A stretch of DNA of 64,000 nt from positions 30,765,138-30,829,137 of the forward strand of contig NC_134124.1 of the NCBI RefSeq assembly GCF_040939455.1, written 5' to 3'. Origin of the DNA: Microcebus murinus (Eukaryota; Chordata; Mammalia; Primates; Cheirogaleidae). The notes under the pieces are model-generated. The model was not told the origin of the DNA. It saw nothing but the letters and a program-made list of their open reading frames with translations, and did no database searches. This document shows, one piece after another, positions 23,201 through 35,225 of this stretch. Position numbers and translations under genes: made by a program. Positions within the stretch are counted from its first letter, which is position 1. Each line of letters starts with the position of its first letter.

Positions 23201-23385
23201 ATTGTGGTTCTCAAAGAGTGGTCCCCAAATCAGCATATCACCATCACCTGAAAACTTGTCAGAAATGCAGAATCCCTGGCAGACCTCAGACCTACTGAAG
23301 TAGAAAGTTTGGGAGTTAGCCAAACAATGTGTGTTAGCAAGCCCTCCAGGGAATTTTGATGCCCACTCAAGTTTGAGAGCCTTTG
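23201..23385. mobile_element. MER5A-like hAT-Charlie element, near full length
   Basis: From 'attgtggttctcaaagagtg' through 'tcagcatatcaccatcacct', 'cagacctactgaagtagaaa', 'aagccctccagggaattttg' to 'caagtttgagagcctttg'. About 185 bp, close to the usual MER5A length. This is the best-preserved MER5 copy in the window. Confidence 0.75.
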
Positions 23386-23399
23386 CCTTATATGATTTA

Positions 23400-23954
23400 A
23401 TAAGGTAAACAAGATGATAAGTTTCCTAATTATGAAGCCTTACTATGTTTTTGAATAGGTTTACAGAAATTCATTGCAAAACCTAAAAGTCAATCTTGCA
23501 TCAAAACCTAAAAAGTTAAAATTATATCAAAGGGTGTCACCCTCTCATTTCCATGACAGAAGGCTCCCAGAACCAAATAAACCATGGAGAATAGTTGCCC
23601 ATAATGAGGTAGGAGACCAATAGTTTATCACCTATATATCATGGTTGATTGCAGAAGGAGGTCATTATAATTACAGAGACACCCCTTCTAATTAGGCAGT
23701 TCAATGAGGAAGTAAGAAATTATCAGGATGGTTCAGGAAACACAACAACAACAACAAAATCACATTTGGTTTTCTTGAAAAGATGGTCAAAGGCTTTTTC
23801 TCCCAGAATTCTTGGTGTTTCATCTCTCAAACAACCCTCTTGGGATTGACGAGGGAGCAGAATGTACTGCTGAAATGCTTTACTAAATCTTACTGGGGTA
23901 GTAAAAGGTACTGAGCATCAAAATCAATTTTAATCAGGAAACAAATAGGCATCG
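23400..23954. other. Unclassified intergenic DNA
   Basis: No gene or repeat recognised. A short (CAA)n patch lies near 23741-23756. Confidence 0.35.
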
Positions 23955-24165
23955 GAGTCAAATCTGTCTGCTTCACTTAGAGCTCAGCGAACCTGGGCTA
24001 GTTAGTTAACTTTCTCTGAGCTTCAGCTTCCTCGCCGGTGCAAAGGGAATAATGAAACCTGCTTCCAGAGAGTTGTTGCAAGGACTAAATAACATAATGT
24101 ATTTAAAGGACCCACTAGCATACCACCGTGTCTGGCACAAAAATGATGCACATCACGCGTGGCTT
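23955..24165 (+). repeat. MIR SINE
   Basis: 'gctagttagttaactttctc', 'tgagcttcagcttcctcgcc', 'agttgttgcaaggactaaat' and 'caccgtgtctggcacaaaaa' give an almost complete sense MIR core and tail. Confidence 0.75.
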
Positions 24166-24169
24166 CCCA

Positions 24170-25130
24170 TTTTCCTCCTCCAGCAAATAGGTCTTTTTTA
24201 GGCTCCACACTTTTTTTTTTCTCTTTGGCTACCTTCCATATTTCCAAAATAACATGAATTGAGGAAATGAGCAAGACACAATGAACGTGAGAAGACGGAC
24301 ATGCTCTCAAAATACAGCCACCTAGGAGTCAGCATATCTGTACTTACGAAATGAGCTCTTTTCTGCGGAGACAACTGGACCCAGTTGGCAGAAAGACTTA
24401 AGTAGCTATCCTAAGGTGTGTTAGATGCACGAGTAGACTCTTTTTCATTCCTACTTCTGATCTTCCTACCCACAAATGTGTATACATATGTGTTTATACA
24501 CACACACATATGCTAAATTGAACATATTGTGAGCTTTTATTACCTATATGATAGAAAGCCATCATTTGTTATCATATATTCATTTTTTATCGTGTGAATT
24601 ACAATATAAGTATCATAGCAGAGCTTAAAATCAAAAGATTTAAGACAGAATATAAGTGCAATAGAACTGTAAAAGGATTGGACATCATGGTACATTGTTT
24701 GGTGGAGGAAATAGAGTGCTTGGCAAAACTCAGTGAACTCAAAGAAGAAATCCAAGACTAATCTTGATATCTCTTGAGTTCACACACTGAGTTTATGGGT
24801 ATCAAGCCAGCCTCAGCTTGCTGTATGAATGTAGTAGGTGAAGAAAAGGGTGCAGTGGAGGGATCATGTCTTTTACAGAGGAGAATGTTAGAAACTGCCT
24901 CTACAAGGACACCTCATAGTGTTTGTTGTAGGTGACACAGCAATGCCACAGTGCTCAGTGGGTAAACTTAAGCCACTGGGGTTCCCACAGAAGATGTTCC
25001 CATGTATCTCTGCAAAATGGGATTTGACTTTGTAATAACACCACTGCAGAAAGCTTCTCTCTCCAACAGCCTGCCCTACGATTATTTATAAATCATCTGT
25101 TATTACTTATAGCTTCCAGGTTTTCTTTTT
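24170..25130. other. Unclassified intergenic DNA
   Basis: No gene or confident repeat. There is a T-run near 24210-24221 and a short CACACA patch near 24497-24509. Confidence 0.35.
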
Positions 25131-25134
25131 AACA

Positions 25135-25515
25135 GATTTATAGAGGTATATTTTATATAGCATAAAATTGTCCCATTTGAGCATACAATTCAAGGATTTT
25201 TAGTAACTTTACTGAGATGCCATAGCCACAAATCAGTTTTAGAACATTTTTATCCCCCCAGACAGATCCTTCATGCCTGTTTATAGTTAACCCCCATCCC
25301 CACAGCCGGCCCCAGGCAATGACTAATCTATTTTCTGCCTCTATAATTTTGCCTTTTTCTGGACATTTCCTATCAGTGGAACCATACAACATGTGGTCTT
25401 CTGTGTCTAGACTCTTTCACTTCATACAGTCTTTTAGTGGTTTATCCATGATGCAACCTCCGTCAATGGTATATTCCTTTACCTTACTGAATAATATTCC
25501 CATAGCTTCTCTTAA
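25135..25515 (-). mobile_element. L1M-type LINE 3' end, truncated
   Basis: On the plus strand this is antisense L1M 3' sequence in the expected order: 'tttatagaggtatattttat', 'ttgagcatacaattcaagga', 'ggccccaggcaatgactaat', 'gcctttttctggacatttcc', 'gtggaaccatacaacatgtg', 'tgaataatattcccat'. It stops where the ORF2 end would begin. Confidence 0.7.
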
Positions 25516-26524
25516 AACCTAAAAAAGACCATATTCACTTATTTATATATTTATAAATACTGAAGGGAGGCACATTCCCAGTGAAGAATAAGAGAGTTCC
25601 AGATTCAGAACAGATTTTTGTTCTCTGTATCTCACTAATTACACTCTCTTTCTTATTTATTTATTCGTCTTGTCATGTCAGGTGTTGGCTTCTCTATTTC
25701 ACTTTTTAAAAAATAATTTCACAATAGGCTATTGAAACCCAGAATGGTGAAACTGTAAAAGCAATTTCTGGCAAATGGTGGTTGAAAAAAAGTGCCAGGC
25801 ATTCACTTGGAGAGTGCTATAATGCAAATATGTGTTAAGTAATGTAATGGAGTTAAAAATTATCATAGTATTAAGATGAGTCATAGGAATCTGAAAATAA
25901 GTAAAAGATTCATTACTTTTAATATTTGAAAGTAAATTAATTCAGTATCTCATAGGTTTGTTGATTTCATATTCTTTCATATTCTAATATCGTGTCAGAG
26001 ATTGCTGCAATATTTACATATTGTCTTTGCTGCATGCAATATAGTTACCGTCTCAAATTATCCACCTGGATCCATTTAATTTCATAATGGGTTTCTTTGG
26101 AAGTTGAGTTGTGGAATGTCATAAATGTTCAGGGAAAGCATGCCACTGTGGACTCAGAAATTATATAAAAAAGCTTCCAGTACACACGCTAAATAAAAAT
26201 GGGTCATATAAAGTTTATTAACTAAACAAATTAAACCCGCTTGGTAATGGGTGTTTCTCATGAAGTTCTCGAAGTAGCATAAATGTACTTGGCAACCTGA
26301 GGTTTCAGCTCATGTATTTCTCATATAACATTTGGCTTTTTCTCTTTCCCCAGTTTCTCTTCTAAGTGGGGTAAATGCTATCTTCCTTTCTTTGGGGTGG
26401 AGGAAGTCCCTTCAGGTAGAGTGTAGATTTCAAGACTCAAGCAATTACAGAGCATTGCTCAGTAGGTTGATTTGTGGTGACAAAGCAATAATAGTCAGGG
26501 GCGTATTACATACCCCCATAAGTG
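25516..26524. other. AT-rich unclassified DNA
   Basis: AT-rich with no gene and no repeat I can name. A locally repeated 'catattcttt' phrase near 25968-25984 is minor. Confidence 0.35.
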
Positions 26525-26770
26525 GTTACATAAGCTCCCATTATGTATGGGGCACTTTGCCACAGACATTGCAAGCTTTCAGTAAGATACATGCCTTATG
26601 ATTTAACTTTTATCATTGTTCCCATTTGGCAGATGAAGAAACCGAGTCTCAAAGAGATCGAGTAACTTGTCCAAAATCACACAGCTAATAAGCACGAGAG
26701 CCAGGACTTAACTCTAGTTTCATCTAATCTTAAAGCTCCTGTTTTTAACAATCATGCTACACTGTGTCTT
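26525..26770 (-). repeat. MIR SINE, near full length
   Basis: Antisense MIR: 'cccattatgtatggggcact', 'ttggcagatgaagaaaccga', 'gtccaaaatcacacagctaa', 'gagccaggacttaactctag', and a degraded tRNA head near 26750. Confidence 0.85.
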
Positions 26771-26820
26771 AAAATGGCAAGTGGGAGACCTGCCCTCCCA
26801 CACCTGCCAGTGCTCAACCA

Positions 26821-27133
26821 CAGTCACTTGTCTTTCAATGCCAGGGGCACATTCTGAGATAAGCATCTCTGGGCGATTTCATTGTGCTGGAAACATCATA
26901 GAGTGTCTCTCCACAACCTACGCTCTATGGTGTGTCCTGTTGCCCCTAGACTACAAACCTGTACATTGTGTCACTGTGCTGAATACTGTAGGCGACTGTA
27001 ACCCCTTGGCAAGTACTTGTGTGTCTCAGCATATAGAAAAGGCCCAGTTAAGACACGACACTGTAATCTTATGGGACCACCATTGTGTTTGCAGCCTGTG
27101 GTTGACTGACATGTAGTTATGTGCCACATGACC
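26821..27133. mobile_element. Tigger4/Zombi-like DNA transposon, non-autonomous
   Basis: The left end 'cagtcacttgtctttcaatg' and the right end ('gttatgtgccacatgac', inverted) match a TcMar-Tigger family. Inner landmarks are 'aacatcatagagtgtctctc', 'gactacaaacctgtacattg', 'gctgaatactgtaggcgact' and 'gtaatcttatgggaccacca'. About 313 bp, the short palindromic version. The family name is from memory. The 120-codon frame across it is spurious. Confidence 0.65.
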
Positions 27134-27134
27134 G

Positions 27135-28190
27135 TCCATTAACAAGTCAAGTGACCTCTGAGGTCTTCTGAGTCTGTTAATCTAAAGGGACGAGAGGGTC
27201 ATTCCACTTCAGGAGTCTTTTCTTGAGCACGATCACATTTTCATTTCCCTAATCTCTTAAAATGACTGACTCACGGCTGGGGTGCAAGAGGCATCAGTGT
27301 AGATTGCTTGTTGGGATGGAAATAGGTGGTAAGTGGTGAGGAAGAAGCGGTGTTGAGACGCTGGGGAAGGGTGGGGAGGAAAGGTGTGAGTGGGCACAGG
27401 GACTCATTGCCAGCACCTGTAAAAACCCAGCTCGGAACCAACTGGAAAATCCCTCTCAATCTCAGAGGCTTCTTTGATGCTCTTCATAAGAAACACTTGT
27501 ATGTTCTTTTCCTTTTGTCAGGGCCATGTAATCTAGAAAGCAGAGATTTTTTTTTTCTTTCTTTCTTTCCTTTTTTTTCCCCCCTTTCTTTTTTAGTAAA
27601 CATAAAGGATTAAAAGGAAAGACAACAGCAATTTTAAAGAATGCTTTCATGAATCTTTCAGCGGGTGGTAGCTAGGAAATGTGAGTTTTGCAGTATGTTA
27701 TCAATGTTAGTTTGGAGCAGAAAAGGTCAAAAAGTTAAACTTTGATATCTTTATCTTTTCACAAAGGTTATTCCAGAAGGAGCTATATGTAAAAAGAAAA
27801 ACAAAAAGCAAATACATATATATTACAGCAAAATATCCTTTCCTGTATTCATTCCAAGTAATGGGCTTCACCTCGTAGCTATTCTTTTCTGCAAAAGGTT
27901 TATGTTATTATCCTCGGGTATTATTTCCTGATGGTATCAGTGTAATGGGTCATTCTAGAAGAGCTGGCTTATTTCTGGAAGATGTTATTAAATGCTGTGG
28001 AGGTATGAGTATTTCTGTGAAAATGCCAAAAGAAAGGAGGAATATAAAAATACAAGAGGAAGTTCTGGGGAAACCAAGCTGAACCTCAGAAAATGAGACA
28101 ATGGGTATGAAAAGTTTGAGGCGGGGCTAACTTCTTAGGGGTTAGCCTTCTCTGCTTCAGTTACACAGTGTTATAGGGAAGGAGACACAA
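27135..28190. other. Unclassified intergenic DNA with pyrimidine patch
   Basis: A T/C-rich tract (27547-27594) is the only structure. The frames reading Lys-rich or Phe/Ser-rich peptides across it are artefacts. No gene seen. Confidence 0.35.
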
Positions 28191-28639
28191 ACTTAAGTGC
28201 ATCCCGGAGCTAAGCATGTAATATAAATGAATGAACCACACGGGCTGGTGCTAGAGACCTGAGAACAAAGAGAAAATTCCATATTTCCCTTCATCTTATA
28301 ATAAGAAAAGTCATAGCACAAATGCACATGTAAAAAGTAGCAGACATTCAGCCTCAGTGCCAGGCATATAATTGGGAATGGAAGGATATGGCAAGCCAGG
28401 TGGCTCATGAAAAGGACACAGCTATAATTCAACCCAGGCCAATTGTTCCTTCCATCTTTTTCGAAAGTTTGGGTCAAAATCCAGAGGAGGATAAAGATTA
28501 TTTGTAGTTGAGAGAAGGCAGCAATTGGGAAAAGCCCTTTAATACCTGGATGGGATTTGGAAATATGGGATAATTTCTCTACTTTATTTCTTATATGCAA
28601 TGCTGAACTCTCATGGGCTCCAGGGGTTGGAGAGTGGTG
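28191..28639. other. Unclassified; 135-codon minus-strand frame not supported
   Basis: A minus-strand frame (28193-28600) is one of the longer ones here. Its translation has no recognisable domain, no Kozak-like start of note and no splice or poly-A context. I regard it as chance. Confidence 0.3.
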
Positions 28640-28905
28640 ATATCAAAGATGTGACTTTGAGAAACGACTCTGACAGTGCTATGCTAGGTGGTCTGGAATA
28701 AGGAAACCAGTCCTGAGGCATTGCAGCAGTCTACAGAAGAGTCATGAAGACTGGAATTAGCATAGTAGCATCAGAAACTACCAGACAGATGAGAGGTTTG
28801 TGGAGATGATGGATCCAAGGTGGGGTTAAAGATTTAAGAAAAAGCCATTGATAGAGACTGCCAAGAAAGATGGCCCCACTGACAAATGGACCATAAGAAA
28901 AGGAG
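28640..28905. repeat. Old L1-type 3'-UTR fragment
   Basis: 'ggaataaggaaaccagtcct', 'gaggcattgcagcagtctac' and 'gaagactggaattagcatag' follow the 'gcagggagacc...gaggctattgcagtagtcc' segment of the same 3'-UTR family. Confidence 0.45.
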
Positions 28906-30300
28906 GCTGTTGCAAAGGGAAGGTGCTGCGTTCATCCAGCATTTACTGAATTATTTCACGTGGGTAGACATTCTCAAGGAACAGGGAAATAAATAATGCA
29001 CATGGCCCTGGAGATGCTACACGATCTGACCCCCACCTGGAGGAGGTGTTTGTAGGTTTGACTTTAGACATTAATATTTTGAACTCAAGATACTGGCAGA
29101 ACCCTTCCCAATTTAGAAACGTGGGCCCTATCTTGACTTTCCCTCTCGCTTAACTCCTATGTTTGATATTTCAATACAGTTTGACTGCAAGTCACCCTGA
29201 AGTTTTGTTTCAAAGAGTGCCTGGAGCACAAAATCTGTAAAAGCTTTGGCTGCAGATTTTCTCTGCCCCAAAATCAATGCTTAGGACCTTAGGACCTGCG
29301 AAGGTACATTCCTAGGTGCACACTTCTTTGTGGAAAGCCACGGAAGCCAAGCAATGGGATGAATGAAAGCACAAGGAGAACCGATCATGTGCATTTTAGA
29401 ATGACATGCTAACATGCTTTAGTAAGAGTGCATTGGGAAATAGCCCATTCTGCACAGAGACGGACCCGCTTTGCAAAGCTTACGCCCAGCACCTGGCTTA
29501 GACAAAGGCTTAGAGTGACAAATATCCCAAAATGGATATTCAGTGGATATTTGTCATTATGGAAAGCCAATGTGCAATGTTTTTTTTAAAAAAATATTAC
29601 AAAAATACACATGCACAAAATATATTTGAAAACTATAATAATTAGGAATCTTACTGTTGATTGATATGCAAAAGATGAGAATTATCATTTGTTCACTATA
29701 TACCAGGCGTTGCCCAGTTTTTCTTTACCCTGGTAGCCCTGTTTTGGGATCTGTTCCAGTGGTGGGGATAATAAGATTGAATATTAGAAACCTAGATCAT
29801 CCTAGAAAATCTGGACCATATGGTCGCATACCTGTACCTTCCTTGTTTTCTCCTAATAGAGCCTGGAAACTCCAGCAAGTTATTTGGAAGTCTCTTTGAT
29901 GTCGGTCTCTAGTGAGAAGCGAGGCGACTCTTCACTCGCTGCCGTCGGATGGATGTCTGTCTGGGAAAGAGGGAGGAGGGTGGAAGGGGTGCAAGGGGAC
30001 CCCTCATCACAGGCTTTGATCTTCCTTGACTCCTCCTGGGATGCCTCACCTTTTGATGTTGGGAATCAGTTAATTATTCGTGGAAATTGGTTTGAGGGAC
30101 TAGGAAACAGTTTGAAGGCTCTGTTCTCAAACTGCCTGTACTTTGATCTAAGGAACTTTAGGGCAACTTTCTGAAGCATCTCGGGCAAATGGGAAAGGCT
30201 CAGTCTGTGGCCCCTCCCCAGCGGCTGCTCAGGTTTTGATCCTCCTGTTCTGCCATGGTACATCCAGATTTAGCACACTTCTCTGTTCAGAGCCCTTGTG
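28906..30300. other. Unclassified intergenic DNA
   Basis: No gene recognised. Overlapping frames of 80-96 codons (29657-30174) run through unique sequence without domain or splice evidence. A 'ttcactatataccaggcgtt' phrase near 29691 hints at a MIR scrap. Confidence 0.35.
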
Positions 30301-30780
30301 GTTTTGTCGGTGGTAAAATGATGACTTTTAGGATCAGATCATAAAACCTCTTTCGCACCACAAAGAGCATGCAACTTGATAATTCCCTGCTTAGATCTTA
30401 ATTTGAAACTGCCATCTCTTTTTTTTTTTTTCTGAGCAATTGCTGATTAACACGACTGCGAATATCTCTTGCAACACAACCTTGATTTGCGAGACAGTCT
30501 ATTAAATTAATGGGTTTGAAGTCAAATTTCCTGCCCTTTCTCGTGTTGATGCAAGTTAACATCCCCCAAGTTGACCTGAAAGGCTAAGAAATGCTCGCGG
30601 GTTTGATGGGCAGGTGGTGGTGGAGAAGTCAGCTCTCTTTTCTCTTCCAAACAAGGCAACACAATCTGGCACCTTGCCTGGTAATGCAATTCTCCTAATG
30701 AACACGTTTTTCCTAGTCTGAGGCCCTGCATTGTGACCATGCCACAGGGCTGACAAAGAGATAATTTTTTGTGCTCAGAA
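30300..30780. promoter_or_regulatory. Candidate conserved non-coding element
   Basis: Unique sequence with an intact-looking motif group: 'gagcaattgctgattaacac' (a TGCTGA MAF-type half-site merging into a homeodomain ATTA), 'tattaaattaatgggtttga', and 'aatgcaattctcctaatgaa'. It keeps several CpGs (30456, 30460, 30489, 30542, 30596 area), unusual for this CpG-poor window. Enhancer role inferred. Confidence 0.35.
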
Positions 30781-30782
30781 AG

Positions 30783-30784
<2 letters not shown>

Positions 30785-30825
<41 letters not shown>
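30785..30825. repeat. (CA)n microsatellite
   Basis: About 41 bases of pure AC/CA followed by TATAG. On the minus strand it gives a Cys-Val repeat frame, an artefact. Confidence 0.95.
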
Positions 30826-30829
<4 letters not shown>

Positions 30830-30979
30830 GAAACCTTCTGAGAGTGTGTTTTGTTCTTATGTCATGGCCCATTATGGCATTTTCATTTTAATTGCATGTG
30901 AAACCCATTTAAAGAGGTGGTATAATATGACTCTTCCCTTGGAAAACAGACAAGAGCGGTATGGATGCATCATAAAGGA

Positions 30980-31030
30980 GTCTGTTAGTTACTCGGGCTG
31001 TCATCACCATATACCTTAAGGGTGGTAACA
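30980..31030 (-). mobile_element. Possible MaLR (MLT1-type) LTR scrap
   Basis: 'ctgttagttactcgggctgt' followed by 'catcaccatataccttaa' resembles the antisense end of an MLT1-type LTR, which then breaks off. Short and uncertain. Confidence 0.3.
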
Positions 31031-32784
31031 AGTATTAAGTATCTAAGCAAATGTAATATATTTGATCCTCTTGTATATGAATCCCTGTCCTCCTCCTATA
31101 AGTAGTAGATTCATATCACAGTATCTCAGGTAACAGAGTACTGCTCAGTATTTCAAAGATAAAATATGCATTCTTATGCATGTACATTTTCTCATTTTTC
31201 AAATAGAAATTGAGCCATATAGATAAAGCATGCATATACTGAGATTCTGGAACTACTTATTGAAAAGGATGGTTGATAAGGTTATTTTTGTTGTTATTGT
31301 TCTACTATTCCAACCCTCACCTTGGGAAATACATGGCTCATACCTCAAAGAGTTTTACAACTTCCTGACCTTCTGTAAGTAAAAATGTAAGTTCTAAGGC
31401 CAAAGAAATAAAGCCACAGGGTCTTTTTCCATAAAATAAAATGTTTCCCCTCGGTCTCAATATCTATACCCCTCTGTAGGAAGCAGGTTTCCCAACTGAA
31501 AGAATTTCCACATTGCTTTGACTTTCCCTACTGTGGTCTTGTCCTTATTTAGCAGACTGTGTTCTATATGCATAATTGGGAATTAATTTTCTAATTAGGT
31601 TCTTCACATTTATGAAGTTGTTTGATGGGGTGTCTGTTCTTATAGCATGGCCTAAAGGCTAAAGTAGAGGTAATAATTCTTTTTTCTGGCTTTGCCCCTA
31701 ATTCAGCTAAGGTTCCTAGGAAATATATTTAACTTTTATGAGTTCCCAGTAATACATCTTTAATGCTGATCTACCTTTGAAAGGTTGTTAGGAGGGTGCT
31801 AACTAAGGCTTTAAGACTCATTAGGATACAGTTGATTTTATTTGTAATAGTTGCTCAAAGAAAATGAAGCCATTTCTTTTGCAACATGAAGGGTATTTAG
31901 AAAACTAAGAGCCACAACAACAGCAGAAAGTAAAGCCATACGATGCTGGGAGGCAAAATAATATTGAATTGATGCTTGAGAAACAGAGGTGACCCTGAAG
32001 ATTAAAAGGCTAATATTTTTACTGTGAATATACAAGTAGACCTGGATCAGGTATGTGGCTGCAAGAGTCTGTCACCTAGATTTTCTGTGACTTGCCATGA
32101 AGATTCCCACAAGTAGAACAATTGAGTCTATTGTTCTACCACTCTCTGGTGGGTGAAGGCTAGCCAGTGTAAACAAATCCACCTAAATAGTCTGCTTACT
32201 TGATTTCAGTACAAAAATCTAATGATAAGGCTAGCCATTAGACTTGGAAGTCAAAACTAAGTCCCAGAGTCACAACTTTTACATATATCTTGGGTCATAT
32301 TACTTATTACTATAGGTACCAAGTAGCACGTGTGCGAGGAAAATAGACATTGATATTGCACATTGTCAAAAGGGCATCCTCACTTTATAGGGAATCCACA
32401 TCATCCTACTTGAAATTTTGCTGAAAAATAATACGTATTCCTCAGCAGCCTCCAAATAAGAACCGCCTATCATGCTAATCTCTGTTGCATATCAATATCC
32501 TCATTTGAGTTTGCCTTTCACGTATATGCCACGGCCAGCAAAAACTGTAAGAACAAAGCAAAAGGCTGAATATATTAGGTAAGTGATAATGCAACCTCAG
32601 AAAAAAGTATTTGTCCAACTCCTAGCCTGTTTTGCCCTTATGCTACCTACTGGCTTTTTATAACTACTGACTTATGATCTCTGCTATACAAGTTCCAGTT
32701 TACAGCTACAATGCGTAACTCTTACAATCGTGTTATGCATCAGCATAGAAAGAGACCACATAAGAGGATGGGAAAATCACTCTG
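31031..32784. other. AT-rich unclassified DNA
   Basis: No gene or named repeat. A perfect 9-bp inverted repeat built on SOX-like cores lies at 32114-32138 and is reported as a finding. Confidence 0.35.
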
Positions 32785-32885
32785 GCCCCATAGGGCTCAG
32801 CAGTCCTCCTGGTCTCTGTGTCCACCTCTAACTCTAAGTGTCTATGTGACCTTGAGCAAATTATCTAAGTGCTTTGGTCCAATAT
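32785..32885 (+). repeat. MIR SINE fragment
   Basis: 'cctctaactctaagtgtcta' and 'tgtgaccttgagcaaattat' match the sense MIR core after the tRNA head. Truncated downstream. Confidence 0.6.
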
Positions 32886-33014
32886 AGGTCAAAGAGTTCC
32901 ATTCTCTTCTGAGCACGATTAGCTTCAAATTTTGTATCTAACACATGTATTGCCCAAAGAAATCCTAGTCAGTCCAACTTCTTGTAAAATTAGCCTGAAC
33001 CCACCAAGAGCGAT

Positions 33015-33125
33015 TATGGCACTACAGTTAAGAGCACAGAATGCAGATGTAGCATCTGTCACCTCTTCCCAACTACTTAATTATCTTAGCCTCAATTTCT
33101 GCAGCTGTAACATGGAGTAAAGATC
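33015..33125 (+). repeat. MIR SINE fragment with internal deletion
   Basis: The A-box part 'actacagttaagagcacaga' is followed after a gap by 'cttagcctcaatttctgcag' and 'ctgtaacatggagtaaag'. Head and core are retained and the middle is lost. Confidence 0.6.
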
Positions 33126-33309
33126 CCATTTCGCTTTCTCTTCCCTTTGCTATCTTTCCTTCTCCTTTCAGGTATTAATAATGGTGTTTTTGTTTTGTCC
33201 TAAAGGTCTAGAAGGAGAAGCTCGATAAACTATACTAGGCTGAGAGTGAGAGTGGGGATTCATGGATTATGGATCTATCTTTGGGACTGGAAATAAACAT
33301 GACCTTAAA

Positions 33310-34110
33310 TGTACTTTCTCTTTTCCCTCCAAAGCCATCTTCTTAAAATGTAAAACAAATCCCATCATTCCTTTGTTTAAAAACTATCGATAGTTTCTCA
33401 CTGTACTGTATTTGTAATAAAATCCAAACTCTTTACTATATTTAACAGTAATTTTTGGCTTTGGACTCCTTCCATCCTTTCTCTTCCTCATTATTTTTAT
33501 TCTCTTCCATACCTTTAGCATCCTCCTGTAGGAGGAGAAATCTCTAGCCTCAACTGTGTGCTCAGTCCATACTTGCATTTGTAATAGCTAGCGGAACACA
33601 ACCCCTGGCATGCCTGGTCAGCATGTCCAAGTTGGAACTTGTCATCTCCTTTCCCCAAAGCACCAAGCAACTATGGCTTCCAACCTCTGTTAATGGCTTT
33701 CTTGTTACAGGCAACCACCCTCACAATCTCATTCCTTTTGTCTCCTCTCCACCTCTCCATCTCTCAATTTCTCACTATCTCTTCTATTTATACCTTTATT
33801 TGTATTTCCCCTTCCATTCCTACTGCCACTTTGTCACTCACATCAGATCCTCCAGACCTGAAATTGTGAAATGACTTCCCAATGGGTCATCCAATCTCTC
33901 CCTCTCTCTCTTTTACCCCAGGTTATAAAGCTGCAAGATTAATTTTCTGGAGTACCGCTGTGATCATTTGATGTCTGTGCTCACAAACATTTATTAGCTA
34001 TATGATAAAGTCTAAACTCTTCAGCTTGACTTTGAAAGTCTTATGCAATATGACCCTCACTACTTTTCTAGTCTAGCTTCCTGCTTTGCACACATTATTC
34101 TGTTTGTACG
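33310..34110 (+). repeat. L2 LINE, degraded body
   Basis: L2-like phrases occur twice in order: 'taataaaatccaaactcttt' with 'ggactccttccatcctttct', and later 'gataaagtctaaactcttca' with 'ttatgcaatatgaccctcac' and 'agtctagcttcctgctttgc'. These match the 'ggataaagtccaaactcctt...ttcaaggcccttcatgatctgg' part of L2 just before the 3' end. The centre (33600-33960) is poorly preserved and may hold something else. Confidence 0.5.
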
Positions 34111-34310
34111 TGCCTTTATTTTTTCAACTAAAATTGATTAGAGGCCAGCAATATGCAAGATCCTAGGGACACAATATTAAACACTATAAACATGAAACTT
34201 TTTATAATGGAAGAGAGGTCAAACACACACAGGCACACACTCACACACACAAGTGGCATAATATAAACAGAAATAAAGAATGTGATGAAAAATAGAGTGA
34301 CAGGGAAATA
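34111..34310. repeat. Old L1-type 3'-UTR fragment
   Basis: 'agaggccagcaatatgcaag', 'atcctagggacacaatatta' and 'gatgaaaaatagagtgacag' follow the 'tgtgccaggc...ctggggatacaa...gagtgacaggg' pattern. A CACACA patch (34223-34251) has expanded inside. Confidence 0.45.
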
Positions 34311-35160
34311 ACTCTATATATTTAAGTACATTTGTCATAAATTGGATAGCTTATTAATTCAGAATATTGCCTAGCATTTCCTACCTATCTTTCTTTGCTT
34401 ATGTTCCCCCTTCTTCTTTCCAGAATGTCCTAGACTCTAGTAGTCAATATCTGGCCCATATTTAATGGCATAATTATTGAACCTTTATTTTTACCTCCCC
34501 AGTGTCCACTCTTCCTGGCCCACCCCATTCCAAGCCCTCAACCGAAGGAGTCTGAATGGAAATCCAGCCCTTCTTCCAGGAGTAGATCTTGTGGCTAGGG
34601 CTAAGCCAATTAGCCTACTACATTCTCTGAACATAGAGATTTGTTCTCAGGTGGCATGTGACTTAAGCTAGGCAGACAGCTAATCTTAGGGCTTGTGAGG
34701 AGATCAAAGATGTTTTTATTTACTCCCATTGGACTTGCAGCTAAGAGGATGGAAGGCCTGGAGTGGCCACACCAATCTGTCTGTTGGAGAATGGAGTCAA
34801 CCTAGAAAAAGACAGAGAAAAAGAAAACAATTCTTGAGTCACCCCACCCCCCAAATCAAGTCACACCACACCCCTGGAATTTTTAGTTACCTAAATCAAT
34901 AATTTTTCTTTTCTCATATGTCAGGTCAGAGTGGTGTTTTATAAGAAAGGAAACAAATACAGTCAAAAACAACAACAGAAACAAATTTCAAATAGTAGTA
35001 TTTTCTCTAAACCCTGGTTGATACTCCCAATTCAATGCAGTTTCTCTCTACCATCAATCATTTTGTATCTCAGTTATGGTGTATATGCTGTTCGGCCTTA
35101 TTTTAGAGTTTTTGTGAACTTGTCTTTTCCCCTACCACATTTGAAAGGATGAAAATTTCT
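34311..35160. other. Unclassified intergenic DNA
   Basis: No gene recognised. A patch near 34485-34680 reads as possible repeat I cannot name. A (CAA)n-like patch lies at 34966-34985. Confidence 0.3.
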
Positions 35161-35225
35161 CTTTAAGGCTCTTGGTTGGCTTAGCCGAAAGGGCCTGAAT
35201 AAAAGTGAGACCAGTGAGATTCAAC

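Noticed and set aside
26754..27116. 120-codon plus-strand frame
   Set aside because: It lies almost wholly inside a Tigger4/Zombi-like transposon copy, which is non-coding in this short form.
28193..28600. 135-codon minus-strand frame
   Set aside because: No recognisable domain or gene context. A frame of this length is expected by chance several times in 64 kb.
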